From: Betaproteobacteria bacterium | Lineage (GTDB): Bacteria > Pseudomonadota > Gammaproteobacteria > Burkholderiales > Burkholderiaceae_C | Assembly: GCA_009924455.1 (NCBI GenBank) | Contig: RFRO01000002.1 | Coordinates: forward strand, 1-46,863 | Direction: 5' to 3' | DNA length: 46,863 nt | Shown here: positions 1 to 11,400 of the stretch, one piece after another | Position numbering within the stretch: position 1 is the stretch's first letter | Layout of the letters: every line of letters begins with the position of its first letter | Position numbers and translations under genes: made by a program | Notes under the pieces: generated by a model | What the model was told of the DNA's origin: nothing | Seen by the model: only the letters and a program-made list of their open reading frames with translations | Databases searched by the model: none

Positions 1-90
1 GTCTACACCGAGATCAAAGAGCTGGAGTTCGCCGAGTTCATGAAAGTAATCTCTCCCTGGGAGCGCGAACATCTCTTGCTCCATGTCTGA
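1..90 (+). CDS. C-terminal fragment of a glutamine synthetase / gamma-glutamylputrescine synthetase-like protein (5' truncated by window)
   Basis: Frame 1 reads VYTEIKELEFAEFMKVISPWEREHLLLHV* up to a TGA at 90; resembles GS/PuuA C-termini; next to an SpuC-type aminotransferase and Pot transporter. Confidence 0.6.
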   Translation, partial: VYTEIKELEFAEFMKVISPWEREHLLLHV

Positions 91-133
91 TGCCGCTATT
101 CGCCCTGTTTACGTTGTTGCCGAGAATCTTCCT

Positions 134-1400
134 ATGAACACCCCTGTTGATACCCGTGCCATCCAGGCCATGGACAGCGCGCATTTTTTACATCCCTTTA
201 CCGATTTCCAGGACCTCAACAGCCGTGGTGCGCGCGTCATCACCCGGGCCGAAGGGATTTACATCTGGGACTCCGAGGGCCACAAAATTTTGGATGGCAT
301 GAGTGGTTTGTGGTGCGTCAACGTGGGTTACGGGCGGCGTGAACTCGCGGATGCCGCGCACCGCCAGATGCTGGAGCTGCCCTACTACAACAGCTTTTTC
401 CAGACCACCAATGTGCAGGCCGCCACGCTGGCGGCCAAGCTGGCCTCGCTGGCACCAACCGTGGGTGGCCGCAGTTTTCAGCATGTGTTTTATTCATCCA
501 GCGGCAGCGAGAGCAATGACTCTAACGTACGCATGGTGCGCCGCTACTGGGACTTGCTGGGCCAAGTGCAGCGCAAGATCATCATCAGCCGCCACAACGC
601 CTACCACGGCAGCACTATGGCCGGTGCCTCGCTGGGTGGCATGAGCGGCATGCATGCGCAGGGCGATTTGCCCATTCCCAACATCAGCCACATCGAGCAG
701 CCCTACCATTTTGAGCACGCGCTGCCCGGCGAGAGCGAGGCCGATTTCGGTATCCGCGCCGCAGGCTGGTTGGAGCAGCGGATTCTGGAGCTCGGGCCGG
801 AGAAGGTGGCCGCGTTTATCGGCGAGCCGGTGCAGGGCGCGGGCGGCGTGATCATTCCCCCGGCGACCTACTGGCCCGAGATCCAGCGCATTGTTGACAA
901 GTACGGCATCCTGCTGGTCAGCGACGAAGTGATTTGCGCCTTTGGCCGGGTTGGTCACTGGTTTGTTCAACCACGGCTACACCTACAGCGGCCATCCGGT
1001 GGCCTGCGCGGTGGCTCTGGCCAATCTGGAGCTGATGGAGCGTGAAGGTCTGGTCGCCCGCGTGCGCGATGACACCGGCCCTTATCTGGCAGCGCACTTT
1101 GCGCGCCTGGCCGAGCACCCGCTGGTGGGGCAGGCGCAAACTTGCGGCCTGATGGCGGGCCTGGTTTTGGTAAAGAACAAGGCGAGCAACACGCCGTTTT
1201 CCTCGGATTTGGGCGTGGGCATGGTCTGCCGCCGGCATTGTTTTGCCAATGGTCTGGTGATGCGCGCCGTGGGTGACCGCATGATCATCGCTCCCCCCCT
1301 GACCATCAGCCACGCCGAGATCGACGCGATGATGGCGCTTATAGTGCGCTGTCTGGATTTAACCTTGGAAGAAGTGCGGCGCGAGGGCTGGATGGTGTAG
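134..1400 (+). pseudogene. Putrescine--pyruvate type class III aminotransferase, internally deleted and frameshifted
   Basis: ORF 83..1045 carries the N-terminal part up to VSDEVICAFGRVGHWF. The homologous C-terminal part (FNHGYTYSGHPVACAVALANLELM...) continues in a different frame (ORF 942..1400). The segment between, including the expected PLP-lysine (AKG) motif, is missing. Likely start ATG at 134. Confidence 0.8.
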
Positions 1401-1450
1401 CCCTTGGCCGATGCCGCTGGTTTGAAACACGATTTGCTCAGGAGAAAAAC

Positions 1451-2587
1451 ATGAATGCCCATATGCTGGTTCGCCATTTTTCCCGTTCGATCTCTTGCAT
1501 CGCACTTGCTGCGTGCGCAGCGGCCGGTCTTGTCCCTGGCCTTGCGCGGGCGCAAGAGGAAAAAGTCCTCAACATCTACAACTGGTCCGATTACGTGGCC
1601 GAGGACACGATTGCCAATTTCGAGAAAGAGACCGGCATCAAGGTGCGCTACGACACCTATGACAACAATGAAATCCTGCACGCCAAACTGGTGGCAGGCA
1701 AGACCGGATATGACATCGTGGTGCCCTCGTCCACCTTTGCCCGCCTGCAGATTGATGGCGGCTTGCTGATGAAGCTGGACAAGGCGCAGCTGCCCAACCT
1801 CAAAAACCTGGACCCAGACATCCAGGCCCAGATCGCCACCATCGACCCGGGTAACCAGTACCTGGTGAACTGGCTGTGGGGCTACACCACCATCGGCATC
1901 AATACCGCCAAGGTCAAGGCCGCGCTGGGCGGTGAAGCGATGCCTGCCAACGTGTGGGAACTGTTCTTCAACCCCAAGTACGCCAGCAAACTCAAGAGTT
2001 GCGGTATCTCCGTGCTGGACAGTGCCTCGGAGGTTTTGCCGGCTGCCTTGCATTACCTGGGTAAAGACAGCTTTAGCAAGAGCAGCGCTGACTACCAGGA
2101 GGCACTTGCGTTGTTGAAAAGCGTACGGCCTTACGTGACGCTGTTCAGCTCCTCGGGTTACATCAATGAGATGGCCAGCGGTTCCATTTGCATGGCCTTG
2201 GGCTGGAACGGTGACATCAACATCGCCCGCGCCCGCGCGCTGGAAGGCAAGACGGGGCAGGATGTGGTCGCGCTGGTGCCCAAAACGGGTGGTATTTTGT
2301 TTTTCGACATGATGGCCATCACCGCCGATGCGCCGCATCCTAAAAACGCCATGCTGTTCATGAACTACATCATGCGCCCCGAGGTGCACGCCGCGCTGAC
2401 CAACAAGGTCAAGTACGCCAACCCGAATAAGGAGTCGCGCAAGTTCATCAGTCCTGAAGTGGCCAGCAATCCGTCTGTATTTCCCGGTTCGGCGGAAATG
2501 GCGCTGATGGTTCCGCCCAAGGCGCTGAGCAACGACATCCGCCGCTTAGAGACGCGAACCTACACGTCCTTCAAGACTGGTTTGTAA
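1451..2587 (+). CDS. potF: Polyamine ABC transporter, periplasmic substrate-binding protein
   Basis: Signal peptide then EEKVLNIYNWSDYVAEDTIANFEKETGIKVRYDTYDNNEIL..., typical PotF/SpuD; followed by ATPase and two permeases. Confidence 0.93.
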   Translation: MNAHMLVRHFSRSISCIALAACAAAGLVPGLARAQEEKVLNIYNWSDYVAEDTIANFEKETGIKVRYDTYDNNEILHAKLVAGKTGYDIVVPSSTFARLQIDGGLLMKLDKAQLPNLKNLDPDIQAQIATIDPGNQYLVNWLWGYTTIGINTAKVKAALGGEAMPANVWELFFNPKYASKLKSCGISVLDSASEVLPAALHYLGKDSFSKSSADYQEALALLKSVRPYVTLFSSSGYINEMASGSICMALGWNGDINIARARALEGKTGQDVVALVPKTGGILFFDMMAITADAPHPKNAMLFMNYIMRPEVHAALTNKVKYANPNKESRKFISPEVASNPSVFPGSAEMALMVPPKALSNDIRRLETRTYTSFKTGL

Positions 2588-2626
2588 TTTGCCGAGCGCG
2601 CTGCGCATACCTGCCCCCAGAGGAGT

Positions 2627-3787
2627 TTGCACACCATGAACCCAGCCGCATCGCAGCGCGCAGTGCCCACACCGGATGGCGCGGCGTTTTTGCAGATCCG
2701 CCATATCGTCAAGAAATTCGACGAGGTTTTTGCCGTGGACGATGTGTCCCTGGACATCGCACAGGGCGAAATTTTTGCTTTGCTGGGCTCATCCGGCTGT
2801 GGCAAGTCCACCCTGCTGCGCATGCTGGCGGGGTTTGAGACGCCCACTTCCGGCCAGATTGTTTTAGGCGGCCAGGACATCGTGGGTTTGGCGCCCTACG
2901 ACCGGCCCATCAACATGATGTTCCAGAGCTACGCGCTCTTCCCTCATCTCAACGTGTGGGACAACATCGCCTTTGGTCTGCGCCGCGACGGTATGTCCAA
3001 ACCGGATATTGCGCAGCGGGTGGACGAGATGCTGGAGATGGTGCAACTCAAAGCCTACGCCAAGCGCAAGCCGCACCAGCTCTCCGGCGGGCAGCAGCAG
3101 CGCGTGGCGCTGGCACGCAGCCTGGCCAAGCGCCCGCGCCTGTTGCTGCTGGACGAGCCGCTGGGTGCGCTGGATGCCAAGCTGCGCCAGCGCACACAGC
3201 TGGAATTGGTGCACATCATCCAGCGTGTGGGTGTGACCTGCGTGATGGTGACGCACGACCAGGAAGAGGCCATGACCATGGCCACGCGCATTGGCGTCAT
3301 GAGCGAGGGCAAGATTTTGCAAATCGGCCGCCCCGACGAAATTTACGAAACTCCTAACTGCCGCTTTGTGGCGGACTTCATCGGCACCGTCAACTTGTTC
3401 AAAGGTCGGGTCAGCGTGGATGAGCCCGACCATGTGGTGATCGACGGCCCCGAGTGCCGCCATTACGTCAGCCATGGCATTACCGGTACGCAGGGTATGG
3501 AAGTCGACCTCGCGGTGCGCCCGGAAAAAATGGCGCTCCAGCCGGCTGCGCCGCTGGCCACGGCGCGTGCGTCTGCGGCGGAGGACGGGTGCAACCAGGT
3601 GCAGGGCGTGGTCACCGATATGGCGTATCTGGGCAGCCTGACGACCTACCACGTACGCCTGGCCTCCGGCTTGGTGATCAAAGTCACCCAAACCAACGCT
3701 GCCCGCCATGCGGGTGATCCTGTGGTCAGTGGGGACACCGTCTGGGTCTGGTGGAACGGCACCGACACCGTGGTCTTGACCCGCTAA
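2627..3787 (+). CDS. potG: Polyamine ABC transporter, ATP-binding protein
   Basis: Walker A GSSGCGKST, signature LSGGQQQRVALARSLA, Walker B LLLLDEPLGALD, C-terminal TOBE-like region. Confidence 0.93.
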   Translation: MHTMNPAASQRAVPTPDGAAFLQIRHIVKKFDEVFAVDDVSLDIAQGEIFALLGSSGCGKSTLLRMLAGFETPTSGQIVLGGQDIVGLAPYDRPINMMFQSYALFPHLNVWDNIAFGLRRDGMSKPDIAQRVDEMLEMVQLKAYAKRKPHQLSGGQQQRVALARSLAKRPRLLLLDEPLGALDAKLRQRTQLELVHIIQRVGVTCVMVTHDQEEAMTMATRIGVMSEGKILQIGRPDEIYETPNCRFVADFIGTVNLFKGRVSVDEPDHVVIDGPECRHYVSHGITGTQGMEVDLAVRPEKMALQPAAPLATARASAAEDGCNQVQGVVTDMAYLGSLTTYHVRLASGLVIKVTQTNAARHAGDPVVSGDTVWVWWNGTDTVVLTR

Positions 3788-3790
3788 GCC

Positions 3791-4687
3791 ATGTCTGCAC
3801 CTGCCCTGAGTCGCTGGGGCCCTCGTGCCTTGATCGGGGCACCCATGCTGTTCTTGCTGTCCTTTTTTCTGCTGCCTTTTTTGGTGGTGTTCAAGATCAG
3901 CGTGTCCGAGATGGACACGGTGTTTTTCCGCGATGTGCTGACCTGGGCCGATGGCCTTGTCACCATCAAAATCAATTTCGCTAACTACTTCGGTCTGGCG
4001 CAGGATGGTTTGTATCTGGGTACCTATATCCGCTCGCTGGGCTACGCGGCGTTGACGGCGCTCATTTGCCTGCTGATTGCCTACCCCTTTGCGTATTGCA
4101 TCGCTCGCAGCCCCGCCGACAAGCGACCAGCTTTGTTGATGATGGTGATGCTGCCATTCTGGACCTCGTTCCTATTGCGCATTTACGCCTGGAAAATCCT
4201 GCTCGCTGACTCTGGAGTTTTCAACCAACTCCTGCTGGTGCTGGGCGTAATTGCCGAACCCATCAAGATGATGAACACCCCGTTTTCACTGGTCTTGGGG
4301 ATGGTGTATTGCTACATCCCCTTCATGATCCTGCCGCTCTACGCGACCTTGGTGAAGATGGATCTGAGCCTGTTGGAGGCCGCGCTTGATCTGGGGGCCA
4401 CACCTGCGCAAGCCTTCTGGCGCATCACGGTGCCGCTGTCCAAGAGCGGCATCATTGCCGGCTCCATGCTGGTGTTCATTCCGTGTGTCGGCGAGTTTGT
4501 CATCCCCGAGTTGCTGGGCGGACCGCAGACGCTGATGATTGGTCGGGTGCTGTGGGATGAGTTCTTTGGCAATAACGACTGGCCCATGGCGGCGGCGGTT
4601 GCCGTGGTGATGGTGCTGCTCATCATCGTGCCCCTGGCGCTTTTCAACAAGCACCAGGCGGAAAGCAACGCGCAGGCTGCCGCATGA
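3791..4687 (+). CDS. potH: Polyamine ABC transporter permease
   Basis: Multi-TM permease with EAALDLGATPAQAFWRITVPLSKSGIIAGSMLVFIPCVGEF; operon position. Confidence 0.92.
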   Translation: MSAPALSRWGPRALIGAPMLFLLSFFLLPFLVVFKISVSEMDTVFFRDVLTWADGLVTIKINFANYFGLAQDGLYLGTYIRSLGYAALTALICLLIAYPFAYCIARSPADKRPALLMMVMLPFWTSFLLRIYAWKILLADSGVFNQLLLVLGVIAEPIKMMNTPFSLVLGMVYCYIPFMILPLYATLVKMDLSLLEAALDLGATPAQAFWRITVPLSKSGIIAGSMLVFIPCVGEFVIPELLGGPQTLMIGRVLWDEFFGNNDWPMAAAVAVVMVLLIIVPLALFNKHQAESNAQAAA

Positions 4688-5517
4688 AGTCGTACCGCAC
4701 GCCTGCCGTGGTTTGGATGGTGCTGGTGTTTGTGTTTTTGTATTTGCCCATCGTGACCTTGGTGGTGCTCAGCTTCAACGCCAGCCCCATGGTGACCAGC
4801 TGGGGTGGTTGGTCGCTCAAGTGGTACAGCGCCTTGGCCAAGGATGAGGAAATGGTTTCGGGCTTTCGCCTGTCGCTGTCGATAGCCACGTTGACCGCTT
4901 GCTCATCGGTGCTGCTGGGTACGCTGGCGGCACTGTCTTTGCACCGCTTCAAGCGCTTTCGGGCGCGCACCCTGTTTGTTGGCATGGTCAACGCGCCGCT
5001 GGTCATGCCCGAGGTCATCATCGGTTTGTCACTGCTGCTCATGCTGGTGTCGGTGCAGCGCTTGTTTGGATTTCCTGAGCGCGGGTTTGCCACCATCTGG
5101 CTGGGGCACACGCTGCTGGGCATGGCCTACGCCACCGTGGTGGTGCTCTCGCGCTTGCAGGAGGTGAGCCCCTCGCTGGAGGAGGCCGCGCAGGATCTGG
5201 GTTGCCGCCCTCTGCAAGTGTTTTTCCTGGTCACCCTGCCGCTGATCGTCCAGGCCATCGGGTCGGCCTGGTTGCTGACCTTTACCTTGTCGCTGGACGA
5301 CGTAGTCTTATCCGCCTTTTTGTCGGGTCCGGGTTCGACCACCATGCCCATCACGATTTTCAGCCGGGCCCGCCTGGGCGTGAGCCCCAGCGTCAACACG
5401 GTGGCGGCGATCACAGTGGCTGTGGTGAGCGTGGCGGTGGTCAGCGCCAGCGTGTTGATGGCCCGCTCGCAGCGGCGGCGGAACCAGGAAATGGCGGCCG
5501 CCTACAGGCTGGGTTGA
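4684..5517 (+). CDS. potI: Polyamine ABC transporter permease
   Basis: Overlaps potH by 4 bp; permease motif EEAAQDLGCRPLQVFFLVTLPLI, LTFTLSLDDVVLSAFLSGPG. Confidence 0.92.
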   Translation: MKSYRTPAVVWMVLVFVFLYLPIVTLVVLSFNASPMVTSWGGWSLKWYSALAKDEEMVSGFRLSLSIATLTACSSVLLGTLAALSLHRFKRFRARTLFVGMVNAPLVMPEVIIGLSLLLMLVSVQRLFGFPERGFATIWLGHTLLGMAYATVVVLSRLQEVSPSLEEAAQDLGCRPLQVFFLVTLPLIVQAIGSAWLLTFTLSLDDVVLSAFLSGPGSTTMPITIFSRARLGVSPSVNTVAAITVAVVSVAVVSASVLMARSQRRRNQEMAAAYRLG

Positions 5518-5602
5518 GGCGTGGTGGTGTGATACCGTTCGCCGCAGGCGGGTTACCCGCTTGCGCACAGTGTGGTTTGTTCAAGTTTGATAGGAGCGTG
5601 AG

Positions 5603-6967
5603 ATGCAGTTTCAGAAAAAATGGCTGGTAATCGCCTTGGCGTGCACCTTCCCCTTGGGAAGTGTTTTCGCCCAATCTGCCGCCGATCTCAAGAAAGAAAT
5701 CGAAGCCTTGAAAGCCCAGCTGGAGCTCCTGCAAAAAAAGGTCAACGACATGGGCCAGGCTGCTGACATCACGCCGCTGACACAGCAGGTCAATCGCATG
5801 GAACAGAAAATGGACCTGGCCGATAACGCGGCTGAGGCTTCGGGTTTTAAGGGCATGAAAATCAATGGCGTGATCGAAACGACGTTTAACTACAACAACA
5901 TTGACCGGAGTAATTCAGTGAACGCAACATCTGGTGTGACTGGTACTACCTCTACCGATGCCGGCTTCGGAATGCTTCAAATCACTAAAGAATCGCAAGA
6001 TGGCGAAGGTGTTGATTGGACTTTGCGCCTGCTCCCTGGGGCGTCGACATCCTCTGGATCTTTGAACTCTGTGCATGAGGCATCCATATCCGTACCACTG
6101 ACCAAGACGCAACGCTTGATCGGTGGTTTGATGCCAGATTTTCAAGGTTATGAAATGCCGTTTCCCAATGCCAATACCACGCTTGGCAACCAGATGATTA
6201 GCCATAACGCCTTGTACGATTTGGCTGGCGCCACTTCTTACACCGGTGTGGGTATGGCCTACACGATTGATGGAGGCAAAGCTGCTTTCAAGTGGATGGT
6301 TGGGAATGTCGACGGTTCTCTCGACAGCGCGTCTTCCAGTTCTGACGCTTGGAACTATTCTTATGCTGCGAACTCATCCCTCAAGACCATTGCCCTGGCT
6401 TACCGAGGCGATTGGTTTATCACCGACACGTCCTATATCGGACTATCAGGCTTGCATGGCTCGATGAACCGTAATTTCAACATCGTCGCGATAGATGGTG
6501 GCTCTACCCGCAGTGACTGGCAGTTCAACGGCCAGTTGACAGCGGGACAAGAGGCCCGTGCAGCTGCGAACGGAGGTGACGCAAGTTGGACCGGGGTTTC
6601 TGGTTTTGTGGGCTTCAAGGTCGTGCCCCGTCTCCAGTTGATGGCCCGCGCCGATTACATCTGGAATAGAAATAACGGCGGCGGAACATATGTCTATAAC
6701 GGCGGAAGCACCACCTATGGACTTGGGCCCAAACGAACGGATTCAACTGGCTCCTACGATACCGACGCAGACACCGGCTACGCCACCACGGGCGCCAACC
6801 TGGCCCGCCTGACTTTTGGCACCAATTACCAAATCAACTCCAACACCCAGTGGAAGACCGAGTACCGTCTGGACCTGTCCGACGGCTACAACTTCCTTGA
6901 CTACGACGGCACCACATACCGCAAGGACAAGACCACTGTCAGCACATCTCTGATGTTGTCGTTCTAA
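5603..6967 (+). CDS. Outer-membrane porin-like beta-barrel protein with N-terminal coiled coil
   Basis: Signal peptide, coiled coil SAADLKKEIEALKAQLELLQKKVNDMG, alternating beta-barrel-like sequence, C-terminal ...TTVSTSLMLSF ending in Phe. Confidence 0.7.
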   Translation: MQFQKKWLVIALACTFPLGSVFAQSAADLKKEIEALKAQLELLQKKVNDMGQAADITPLTQQVNRMEQKMDLADNAAEASGFKGMKINGVIETTFNYNNIDRSNSVNATSGVTGTTSTDAGFGMLQITKESQDGEGVDWTLRLLPGASTSSGSLNSVHEASISVPLTKTQRLIGGLMPDFQGYEMPFPNANTTLGNQMISHNALYDLAGATSYTGVGMAYTIDGGKAAFKWMVGNVDGSLDSASSSSDAWNYSYAANSSLKTIALAYRGDWFITDTSYIGLSGLHGSMNRNFNIVAIDGGSTRSDWQFNGQLTAGQEARAAANGGDASWTGVSGFVGFKVVPRLQLMARADYIWNRNNGGGTYVYNGGSTTYGLGPKRTDSTGSYDTDADTGYATTGANLARLTFGTNYQINSNTQWKTEYRLDLSDGYNFLDYDGTTYRKDKTTVSTSLMLSF

Positions 6968-6984
6968 ACCGTATCCCACTGTCC

Positions 6985-7009
6985 AGGCCCGCACATGCGG
7001 GCCTTTTTC
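6985..7009 (+). terminator. Rho-independent terminator after porin-like gene
   Basis: Perfect inverted repeat AGGCCCGCA-CA-TGCGGGCCT (6985-7004) followed by TTTTTCTT. Confidence 0.8.
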
Positions 7010-7021
7010 TTCGCCCGTCGC

Positions 7022-8356
7022 ATGCCCTCTACCGACATCGCCACTACCTTGCAGTCCCAGGGCGTGCATTCCATCCTGGCGCAGTTTTGCGACATTCACG
7101 GCGTGGCCAAAGGCAAGCTGGTGCCGGTGGGTAATCTGCGTGAATGGATTGAATCCGGCGCGGGCTTTTCCGGCCCTAGCATTTGGGGCACCGGCCTGCC
7201 GCGCATGGGGCCACGCAGCGAGTACTACGGACGCATACAGCCTGAGAGCCTGCGGCCTTTGCCCTATATGCCGGGCGTGGCGCACGCGGTCTGCGATGGC
7301 TTTGCCGGTGGACAGCCGCTGGAAACTTGCTCGCGCCAGGTGCTGAAAGCGGCTGTTGCCCGGCTCCATGCCCGAGGCTGGACATTGTGGGTAGGCATAG
7401 AGCCCGAATTCTTTTTGCTCCAGAACGCAGACGCCGCCTCCACCCGGTGGCAGCTTGCAGACGCACAGGATCAGTTGGACAAGCCCTCGTACGACATCCG
7501 CGCCATTCTGCGCAACCAGGGTTTTCTGGACGGCATGCGCAGCACGCTGGAGGCCCTGGGTTTTGATCTGCAGCAAATCGACCACGAAGACGCCTGCGGC
7601 CAGTACGAAATCAACTACCGCTTTGACCACGCGCTGGCTGCGGCCGACCGTTTCATGCTGTTCAAGCAAGCCGCGCACGCGGTGGCCGCGCAGCACGGTG
7701 CGGTGTTCAGCTGCATGCCCAAGCCCTTCGTCGGGGCACCGGGCAGCGGCTTGCATTTCCACCTCAGCATCACCGACTCCGAAGGCCGTGCGGTGTTCAG
7801 CCAGGCGGATGGCCTCTTGGGCTTGAGCCCACTGGGCCAGCAATTCGCTGCCGGTTTGCTGCACCACGCCGACGCGCTCAGCGCCCTGTGCGCCCCCACA
7901 GCCAACAGCTACAAACGCCTGGCCGCTAGCAGCAGTGTTTCGGGTACCACTTGGTCGCCGGTCTGGAAAGCCTGGGGCGACAACAACCGCACCTGCTTGG
8001 TCCGTACCGTGGCCGGGCGCATGGAATGGCGCCTGCCCGACCCGTCTTGCAATATTTACGCGGCGCTGGCTGCCACCCTGTGCGCCGGGCTGGACGGCAT
8101 AGACCAGCGCATGGCGCCACCCGCGCCCTGCGACGAAGATCTGTACCAACGCCACGCCAGCGGCGCACCCATGCCCCCACGCCTTCCCCGCGATCTGGCG
8201 GCGGCGCTGGACGCCTTGCAGGACAACGCGGCGCTGCGCGGCTTGGTGGGCGATGCTTTTTGCCAGCTTTTTCTGGAGATCAAGCGCGCCGAGTGGAATG
8301 CCTACAGCCAGCAGGTCAGCGCTTGGGAACTGCAGCGCTACGCCGGGTTTTTTTGA
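7022..8356 (+). CDS. glnT: Type III glutamine synthetase (GlnT-like)
   Basis: ATG at 7022 (the ORF-track start at 6995 lies inside the terminator). Motifs WVGIEPEFFLL, SGLHFHLSI, NSYKRL, MEWRLPDPSCNIY. Confidence 0.85.
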   Translation: MPSTDIATTLQSQGVHSILAQFCDIHGVAKGKLVPVGNLREWIESGAGFSGPSIWGTGLPRMGPRSEYYGRIQPESLRPLPYMPGVAHAVCDGFAGGQPLETCSRQVLKAAVARLHARGWTLWVGIEPEFFLLQNADAASTRWQLADAQDQLDKPSYDIRAILRNQGFLDGMRSTLEALGFDLQQIDHEDACGQYEINYRFDHALAAADRFMLFKQAAHAVAAQHGAVFSCMPKPFVGAPGSGLHFHLSITDSEGRAVFSQADGLLGLSPLGQQFAAGLLHHADALSALCAPTANSYKRLAASSSVSGTTWSPVWKAWGDNNRTCLVRTVAGRMEWRLPDPSCNIYAALAATLCAGLDGIDQRMAPPAPCDEDLYQRHASGAPMPPRLPRDLAAALDALQDNAALRGLVGDAFCQLFLEIKRAEWNAYSQQVSAWELQRYAGFF

Positions 8357-8440
8357 GCTGCGCCGGGGGCGCTGGCTAAAATCCAGGCACTTGCGCAGCC
8401 CCCAGCGGGCTTTCTCCGCCCCCTACCTCCTTCCACTCCC

Positions 8441-11400
8441 GTGACCCTGCACATCAGCTCCTTTCCCGGCGGCAACGCCTTGCCCGGCTTCCGTGCGCAG
8501 CGCTTGCTTGCCGGTTTGCAGGAGGTGAACCCGGACATCACCCATATCAGCGGGCAGTTTGTGCATCTCGTCGCCGTGCAGCAGGCATCCGGTGCCGCAC
8601 CCGATGCGGCCTTGCACACACGGCTGAGTGCCTTGCTCGAATACGGCGACCCTGCCGATGCAGCGCCCGCAGATGCTGCCGTTTGCGTAGTCGCGCCCCG
8701 TCTGGGCACGGTATCGCCCTGGGCGTCCAAAGCCAGCGACATTGCCCGCAACTGCGGCCTGACGCTGGCGCGCATTGAGCGCGTGGTGGTCTACCGGATC
8801 GGGCTGCGCAGCGGCCTTTTTTCGAAACCCGCGCTGAGCCCGGCGCAGTGGACGGCCGCTGCCGCTTTGCTCCACGACCGCATGACCGAAAGCGCCTTGC
8901 CCGGTCTGGATGCGGCGCACGCTTTGTTCACCCCCTTGCAGGCTGCACCCATGGAACACGTGGATGTGCTGGGCGGCGGGCGCGCCGCGCTGGAGCAGGC
9001 CAACACCCGCTTTGGTCTGGCGCTGGCGGACGATGAGATGGACTATTTGGTGGACGCCTTCACCGGCTTGCAGCGCAACCCCACCGATGTTGAGCTGATG
9101 ATGTTCGCCCAGGCCAACAGCGAACACTGCCGCCACAAAATTTTCAACGCCCACTTCCGTATTGATGGCAAGGACCAGCCGCACAGCCTGTTCGGCATGA
9201 TCCGCCATACCCACCAAACCCATCCGCAGCACATGCTGGTGGCGTATTCGGACAACGCCTCGGTGATGGAAGGCGCGCAGGTTGAGCGTTTTGCGGCTGT
9301 CGCCGCAGCGCCCGGCGGCACGGTGGTCTCGCCGCGCTACGCAGCGCAACCCGCGACCCAGCACATTCTGATGAAGGTGGAAACCCACAACCATCCCACC
9401 GCCATCTCGCCGTTCCCCGGTGCATCCACCGGCGCGGGCGGCGAGATCCGCGACGAAGGTGCCACCGGACGCGGCTCCAAGCCCAAGGCCGCGCTCACCG
9501 GTTTCAGCGTCTCGCGCCTGTGGCCCCAAGCGGGCGCGGCGTTCGGCAAACCGGCGCACATCGCCAGCGCACTGGACATCATGCTCGACGGCCCGCTGGG
9601 TGGCGCGGCGTTCAACAACGAGTTCGGCCGTCCCAACCTGCTGGGCTACTTCCGTGAATACGAGCAAGCAGCAGTGAGCGACGTCGACACCGTGCAGCGC
9701 GGCTACCACAAGCCCATCATGATTGCTGGGGGCCTGGGTGTGATTGACGCCGGCCAGACCCACAAAATCGCATTTCCTGCCGGTAGCCTGCTGGTGCAGC
9801 TCGGCGGACCGGGCATGCGCATCGGCATGGGCGGCAGCGCGGCCAGTTCCATGGCTACCGGCACCAACGCGGCGGATTTGGACTTTGACTCGGTCCAGCG
9901 CGGCAACCCCGAAATCCAGCGCCGCGCGCAGGAAGTCATCAACCAGTGCTGGCTGCAGGGCGACAAGAACCCGATATTGGCAATCCACGATGTGGGCGCT
10001 GGTGGCTTGTCCAACGCGTTTCCTGAGCTGACCAACGACGCCGGGCGCGGCGCCCGTTTTGATTTGCGCGCTGTGCCGCTCGAAGAAACCGGTATGGCGC
10101 CCAAAGAAATTTGGTGCAACGAAAGCCAGGAGCGCTATGTGCTGGCCATCAGCCCCGATGCGCTGCCCGGCTTTGAGGCTTTGTGTGCGCGGGAGCGCTG
10201 CCCGTTCGCCGTGGTCGGCGTGGCCACCGAGCAGCGCGATTTGCTTTTGGCCGATGGCGACGCTGGCACCGAGGCGGATGCCGACGCCCCGGTCAACATG
10301 CCCATGAACGTGCTGCTGGGCAAGCCGCCCAAAATGCAGCGTGATGTGCGCAGCCTGCCGCGCAGTTTCCCGCCGCTGCAGCTTGGCGGCCTGAGCTTGC
10401 AAGATGCCGTGCTGCGCGTGCTGGCGCATCCCACGGTGGCGTCCAAACGCTTTTTGATCACCATTGGCGACCGCACCGTGGGCGGCCTGACCCACCGCGA
10501 CCAGATGGTGGGCCCCTGGCAAGTCCCTGTGGCTGATTGCGCGGTGACGCTGGCCGATTACCAGTGCTTTGCCGGTGAGGCCATGGCCATGGGCGAGCGC
10601 ACACCGCTGGCCACGCTCAACGCCCCCGCCTCGGGCCGCATGGCCGTGGCCGAGGCCATTACGAATTTGCTGGCCGCACCCTTCGAGTTGTCGCGCGTCA
10701 AGCTCTCTGCGAACTGGATGGCCGCCTGCGGCGAACCCGGCGAAGACGCAGCGCTGTATGCCACGGTGCAAGCCGTGGGCTTGGAACTCTGCCCCGCGCT
10801 GGGTATCTCGATTCCGGTGGGCAAAGATTCGCTCTCCATGCGCACACAGTGGACGGACCCGCAGTCGGATGCAGCCAAAAAAGTCAGCGCCCCCGTTTCC
10901 CTCATCGTCAGCGCATTTGTCAGCCTGGCGGACGTGCGCGGGACGCTCACCCCGCAACTCGACCGCGATGTGGACAGCGCGCTGCTGCTCATTGACTTGG
11001 GTCGGGGCCGGGCCCGCATGGCCGCCAGCGTGTTGGCCCAGACCTTAGACCAGGTCGGCGACGAGACGCCCGATCTGGACGATCCGCAGCTGCTGGTCGC
11101 CTTGGTGAACGCCGTCAACGCCCTGCGCGCCGACGGGAAAATCCTGGCCTACCACGACCGCAGCGACGGCGGCTTGCTGGCCACTGTGGCCGAGATGGCC
11201 TTTGCCGGGCGCGTGGGCGTGGCCTTGAATGTCGACATGCTGCTGATCGATGGCGACGGCGTGTCCGACAGCCGCATGGACGTGGGCGACAGCAAAAACT
11301 GGGCGACCCAGATCGGCGCGCGGCGCGAAGAGCGCACGCTGCAAGCCCTGTTCAACGAAGAGCTGGGCGTGGTGTTGCAAGTGCGCAGCGCCGACAAAGC

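Noticed and set aside
1082-2389. 435-aa minus-strand ORF antisense to the aminotransferase/potF region
   Set aside because: Low-complexity antisense artifact spanning two plus-strand genes; no recognizable domain.
6995-7021. Upstream ATG of the glnT ORF (MRAFFFARR)
   Set aside because: Lies inside the terminator hairpin; ATG at 7022 matches expected family N-terminus.
8423-10957. 844-aa open frame antisense to purL
   Set aside because: His/Gln/Ala/Gly-rich translation typical of the antisense frame of a high-GC gene; purL on the plus strand is a complete, motif-rich protein.
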